DNA from: Luscinia megarhynchos | Lineage: Eukaryota; Chordata; Aves; Passeriformes; Turdidae | Direction: 5' to 3' | Assembly: GCA_034336665.1 (NCBI GenBank) | Contig: CM067592.1 | Coordinates: forward strand, 29,299,819 to 29,363,818 | Length of the DNA stretch: 64,000 nt | Part shown: in pieces, positions 60,437 through 64,000 of the stretch | How positions within the stretch are numbered: the first letter of the stretch is position 1 | Layout: each line of letters opens with the position of its first letter | Notes under the pieces: generated by a model | Database searches by the model: none | What the model was told of the DNA's origin: nothing | Seen by the model: the letters and a program-made list of their open reading frames with translations, nothing else | Program-made: the position numbers and the translations under genes

Positions 60437-62630
60437 GAGTAGCTACTGAGACAGGAAAATTAGCCTTGCCTGTTGTACAAGCAAATGATTGGCTTGAGGA
60501 ATTGTGCAGTTGTACCTAGATGCTATCATTTCAGAGAAATGTGAAGTTTTGTTAGCAGGAATGTCCTGTTTCTGAAGCCTAACCCAGAATAAAGGCTATC
60601 TCCTGGTAGCTACATAAGTTAAGAGACCTGGATCCAGAAAAAGAAGTTGAATAACCAAGTTCTTCTGGAAATTTAGGGAGAATTACACTTTTAAATCAGT
60701 CAGGTTTTAGAAACTTCAGTATTCATTGAATTTAGTGACCATTGAATGACACAGCTCTTTCCTTCAGAAACATTAATGAGGAAATATCTCTTCATTTGGT
60801 ACAGAAATAATTATTTAATCCTCTGCCAATGTGTAGATGATTATAGAGGGAACGGAAATGTATTTGCTTTCATTATGATCATGCCAAAGGGAAGGTATCT
60901 AAAAACCCACTCACCTCATGTTATTAAGTAGCAGAAGGAAACTCATAAATCACTACTCATTTTGAATCACATAAAATAATCATGTCTAATTGGAACCTTA
61001 TTATTTCATTATTCATCTTGTTTTGTTGGGAGCAGTCCAAAATATTAAGTTATAATATATAGTCTATCACAAAACACTCTGCTATGTGCTGGCACATGTA
61101 TTGGTTTCCAAGAATTCCTTCCTGTTTTTCATTTGCATACTAGAGACTGTTATTTGAAAATAAATAACTAAAAATTCACCTCTGCTGTGGACAATAGTAT
61201 ATTCTGCATGTGCAGTCAGCATAAATACCTTTTGTTTGAACTTTAGGATTGTTTGATATTGTGCGAATTTCCATAAAAATTATTTTTAACAGTTTGGAAT
61301 CCTGGAATGATTATACTTCTTTTTGTGTATCCTTTTTTCCCTAAAATTTTATAGCCAATTTTGTAGCAATTACTGTTAGCACTTGAAATAAATGATTGCA
61401 CTTGAAAAGTTATATTGTCCTCTTCATTTATCTATGGTTTGGAGTGAGATGTAAGTGTTTGTGTTAAAACCTGAGCTATGAGCTGTAACTCAAATGATCC
61501 TTTTGAAGTCTATTCCTCAAGATCATCGAGATCTAGTTTCTTAAGATAAATGGTTTCTCATAGTCAGTGATTACAAATTCTTTTCCTCACACCATATTTT
61601 CTTGAGCAGCACAAATGAAAAAAAAGAGAGAAGATACAACAAAAGCACTCTATAACATTCAACTATAAAGGACAATAAGTACCATTTCAGCATTCACAAT
61701 GGAAACTGAAAATAATATCCATTAAACGCACTCAATAGGAATAGAAAGTGGTTTCCCTATTGGTATAAAATTGGCAGAGCTTCACTGAAATCAGCGGAAT
61801 TTTGCTGAATTACATCACTTAAGAATTTGCTTTCCTGACTGGGGGGAATAAAAAGTATTTTAAACTTAAAGTAATAATGGATGAGTTTTCTCAGAAAGGA
61901 CAATAGCTTTTCAGTAAAAATCTTCTATCTTTTTTTCCTAATACATATCAGCTGAATCAATCATGTGAAATGTTCTAACTCATAAAAAGGTAAATAAGAT
62001 ACTGAGGCAAAAACAGGATAGCTAGTTCTAGAGCAAAATGTAGCTGTCCATTGAAAAACCTAATGAATGGGTTTCTCTACCTGAAACATCCTTGGTTAAT
62101 ACAATAAATGTTTCAAAAAGAAAAGAAAGAATCTACAGAACTAATGTCACGTAGAGGGCAAAAACCTTCAGATCAATCAATAAAAAGACCATGAAAAATT
62201 AAGTTCTCAGGTGAGGTATAAAATTCTCAGTGATGACAAAATTTGTTGCTGTATCTAGCAACTACATGTTCTATTAAGTATAAAAATGCATCCAACATTA
62301 TTTAAAGCAAAGTTAGCAAAGTTGCTTTTAAATAAATTTTAAAGATGAAACCATTATGTATGCTTCAAATTCATGTTCAGGAAATGTCATGTGGAAAAAG
62401 ATCACATACCATATTGAAATGTTTTATCAAATAAGTCTGTAGGCACATTTGATTGTTAAAATAATTGCCTGATCTTCCATGGTAACATGAATAATATGCT
62501 GTATCTAAATTTTTACAAAAAGTTTTAAATGGTTCTGGGAGAACTGTGTAGTTGTCCCTGACTTTTAATAGTTAAAAAGCCAATACAAACACATGAACTT
62601 TTGCACGAATGTGCACTAGAAGAATGTTCC

Positions 62631-62940
62631 TTAGTCCTTAGCAGCCTTTGCATACTGCTGATATTTTGCATATTTCTGATATTTGTCGCATATCCAATGC
62701 AGCAATATTTTCAAAGACTTTTCCAAGGCCACAGGAACTTTAAGGCATTTTAGCCCTGACATTTTGAGTTGTACGAGTTCCAATAAAGATTTTTGCTTCC
62801 TCCACAATCCTTTGAGGGTGTACTTGCTGTGGTGTGCACATAGCCATAGCCACAGATGCCTTGAAGCATACCTCTTTCCATGTGGACACACATTCTACTT
62901 CACACTGGAGTTCCAGCCTGTCCCGTACAGCAGCACACAA
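62631..62940 (-). other. Open minus-strand block of unknown origin
   Basis: Two overlapping minus-strand frames (62631-62891 and 62740-62940) stay open through about 300 bp that is less AT-rich than its surroundings. The pattern of one open frame taking over from another suggests a decayed coding sequence with a frameshift, such as a processed pseudogene or LINE piece. I cannot name a source gene and see no poly-A tail at its expected downstream end (around 62600), so this stays tentative. Confidence 0.2.
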
Positions 62941-63202
62941 AAAGCAGTAAAGCCCTTGTCATCTGCCAATCCAGCCACCTACTTGTTGAAATTATCCCAG
63001 TCATGGTAGATTACAAGGACTATAGCAATCAGCAAAAGCAAAAAGTAACTGGGCTTTGGTATACAGTCAAGCAAGCAAGCCCCATGGCAAGTACAGAGCC
63101 TTTCAGTTACTAGCTAAGCAGTTACAAATTTGGGCTAGTACACTCCAATCAAATCTGTTATCTTTAACCCTTGAGACCTGTTGGGTTGCTAAAATAGATT
63201 GC

Positions 63203-63761
63203 TGTGGTTTAAGTCCCATTGAGAACTAAGCACCATGCAAATGTTCACTTAGTACCCTATAAGTTGAGATAGAGAGCTGAAAGGGTAAAAGTGAGAAAAC
63301 TGGTGGATTGAGGTAAAATAGATTAATAGATATAGTAAAAGCTGCAGTGCAAAGTGAGAAATTCTTTCACCACTGGCAGGCAGGTGTTCAGGCATTAGGA
63401 AGGCAGGACTCCAGCATGTGTTAATGGTGACTTGGAAGGACAAATGCCATCATTCCAAATGTGCCCCTCCCTCTTCTTCACTAGCTTTATTTACTGAGCT
63501 TGATGCCATATGGCATGGAATAATAGCCTTTGGGTCAGTCTGGTCAGCTGTCCTGGGTGTGCCCCCTCCCAATATCCTGTGCACCACCAGCCTCCTTCTT
63601 GCAGGGAAGCATGAAAAACAGTTTTGTATGCTGTGTATAAATTGTTCAGCAATGACTAAAATATGACTATGCCATCAACTCTATTTTCATCAAAAATCCA
63701 AACCACAAAACTATGAACTGCTATGAAGAAAATTAGACATATCCCACCCGAAACCAGTACA
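63203..63761 (-). mobile_element. Solo LTR, same family as 38779-39491
   Basis: Plus-strand order TGTGGTTTAAGTCCCATTGA, GGTAAAAGTGAGAAAACTGG, GGCAGGCAGGTGTTCAGGC, GTGACTTGGAAGGACAAATG, GAGCTTGATGCCATATGGCA, GTCAGCTGTCCTGGGTGTGC, ending GAAACCAGTACA. This is the reverse complement of the LTR family at 38.8 kb. At 559 bp it lacks the 133-bp insert of the other copy. The expected TATA-box position (about 63485-63500 on minus) is decayed. No convincing target duplication and no internal region at either side. Confidence 0.85.
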
Positions 63762-64000
63762 AGAAAGAAAGAACAGTAGTGATAGGCAGGGTAACACTGA
63801 TTGACCATATACATTCTATGTAGACAAATTAAATAGAATTTTATTCAAAGATCTTTCCCTACTTTGTTCCCTTTCATTCATCACTTTCTTCCTGATGCTG
63901 TGTTTATTTTCATTTTACAGTTACTGTTCAACATACTGCCCTTCCTGCCTCCCATTGATGTTCTGTAACCTTATCTTCTTTTTCTTTACCATTTCTCTTT
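63762..64000. other. AT-rich tail of the window
   Basis: Pyrimidine-rich AT-rich sequence to the window end. No purine-rich tract precedes the minus-strand LTR on this side, which supports a solo LTR. Nothing else recognised. Confidence 0.4.

Larger units (their letters stand above)
55054..63202. other. Long AT-rich stretch, mostly featureless
   Basis: About 8.1 kb of AT-rich DNA. It contains an A-rich run at 58034-58063 and an A/C-rich tract at 60377-60436. There is an exon-like segment at 57334-57476 and an open minus-strand block at 62631-62940 of unknown origin. The piece at 58790-59065 is less AT-rich but matches no element I know. No LINE or LTR is recognised before 63203. Confidence 0.5.

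Noticed and set aside
63762..64000. Internal retroviral region next to the terminal LTR
   Set aside because: No polypurine tract or coding trace is seen on this side, and no primer-binding site on the other; the LTR looks solo.

Overview
The window looks like an AT-rich intergenic or intronic stretch of a bird nuclear genome. The evidence is the repeat content: several CR1 LINE copies carrying the reverse-transcriptase and 3'-end signatures typical of birds, plus at least four families of endogenous-retrovirus LTRs whose layouts I recognise as avian. A passerine or other neoavian is likely, but that narrower call is memory-based inference. There is no prokaryotic gene organisation, and I recognise no intact protein-coding gene, tRNA, rRNA or CRISPR array. 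Open frames of 60-220 codons are almost all translations of microsatellites, minisatellites, LTRs or CR1 fragments.

Layout. 1-7.6 kb: AT-rich DNA with a CTTTTT hexamer array and one weak coiled-coil exon candidate. 7.7-8.65 kb: GC-richer LTR-like block with eight GGGACA units. 8.7-24.7 kb: mostly featureless, with a long purine-only hexamer array (12.2 kb), an ATGTAT array (14.6 kb), a short CR1 3' fragment (15 kb) and a CA repeat (19.3 kb). 24.7-27.4 kb: a plus-strand CR1 whose 3' end runs into about 43 TTCTA units, then a minus-strand LTR. 31.15 kb: an LTR scrap. 33.0-34.4 kb: a solo LTR with 5-bp flanking duplication, holding a 17-unit 27/28-bp minisatellite. 38.8-40.4 kb: a solo LTR interrupted by a 133-bp segment that recurs 1 kb downstream. 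42.1-44.4 kb: two plus-strand CR1 remnants. 48.1-55.1 kb: a nested cluster of three minus-strand CR1 remnants, two of them split by solo LTRs with intact target-site duplications, followed by a third LTR carrying a 63-bp minisatellite and CpG-rich DNA. 55-63 kb: quiet, with one candidate minus-strand exon at 57.4 kb. 63.2-63.8 kb: a minus-strand solo LTR of the same family as the one at 38.8 kb.

How it fits together. The window records successive retroelement invasions: old CR1 copies, LTR insertions into them, recombination to solo LTRs, and tandem amplification inside or beside the elements. The most unusual items are the recurrent 133-135 bp segment, the repeat arrays grown from retroelement sequence, and the two exon-like segments that a homology search could confirm or dismiss. 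Element families, subfamilies and ages come from reading, not from a database search.
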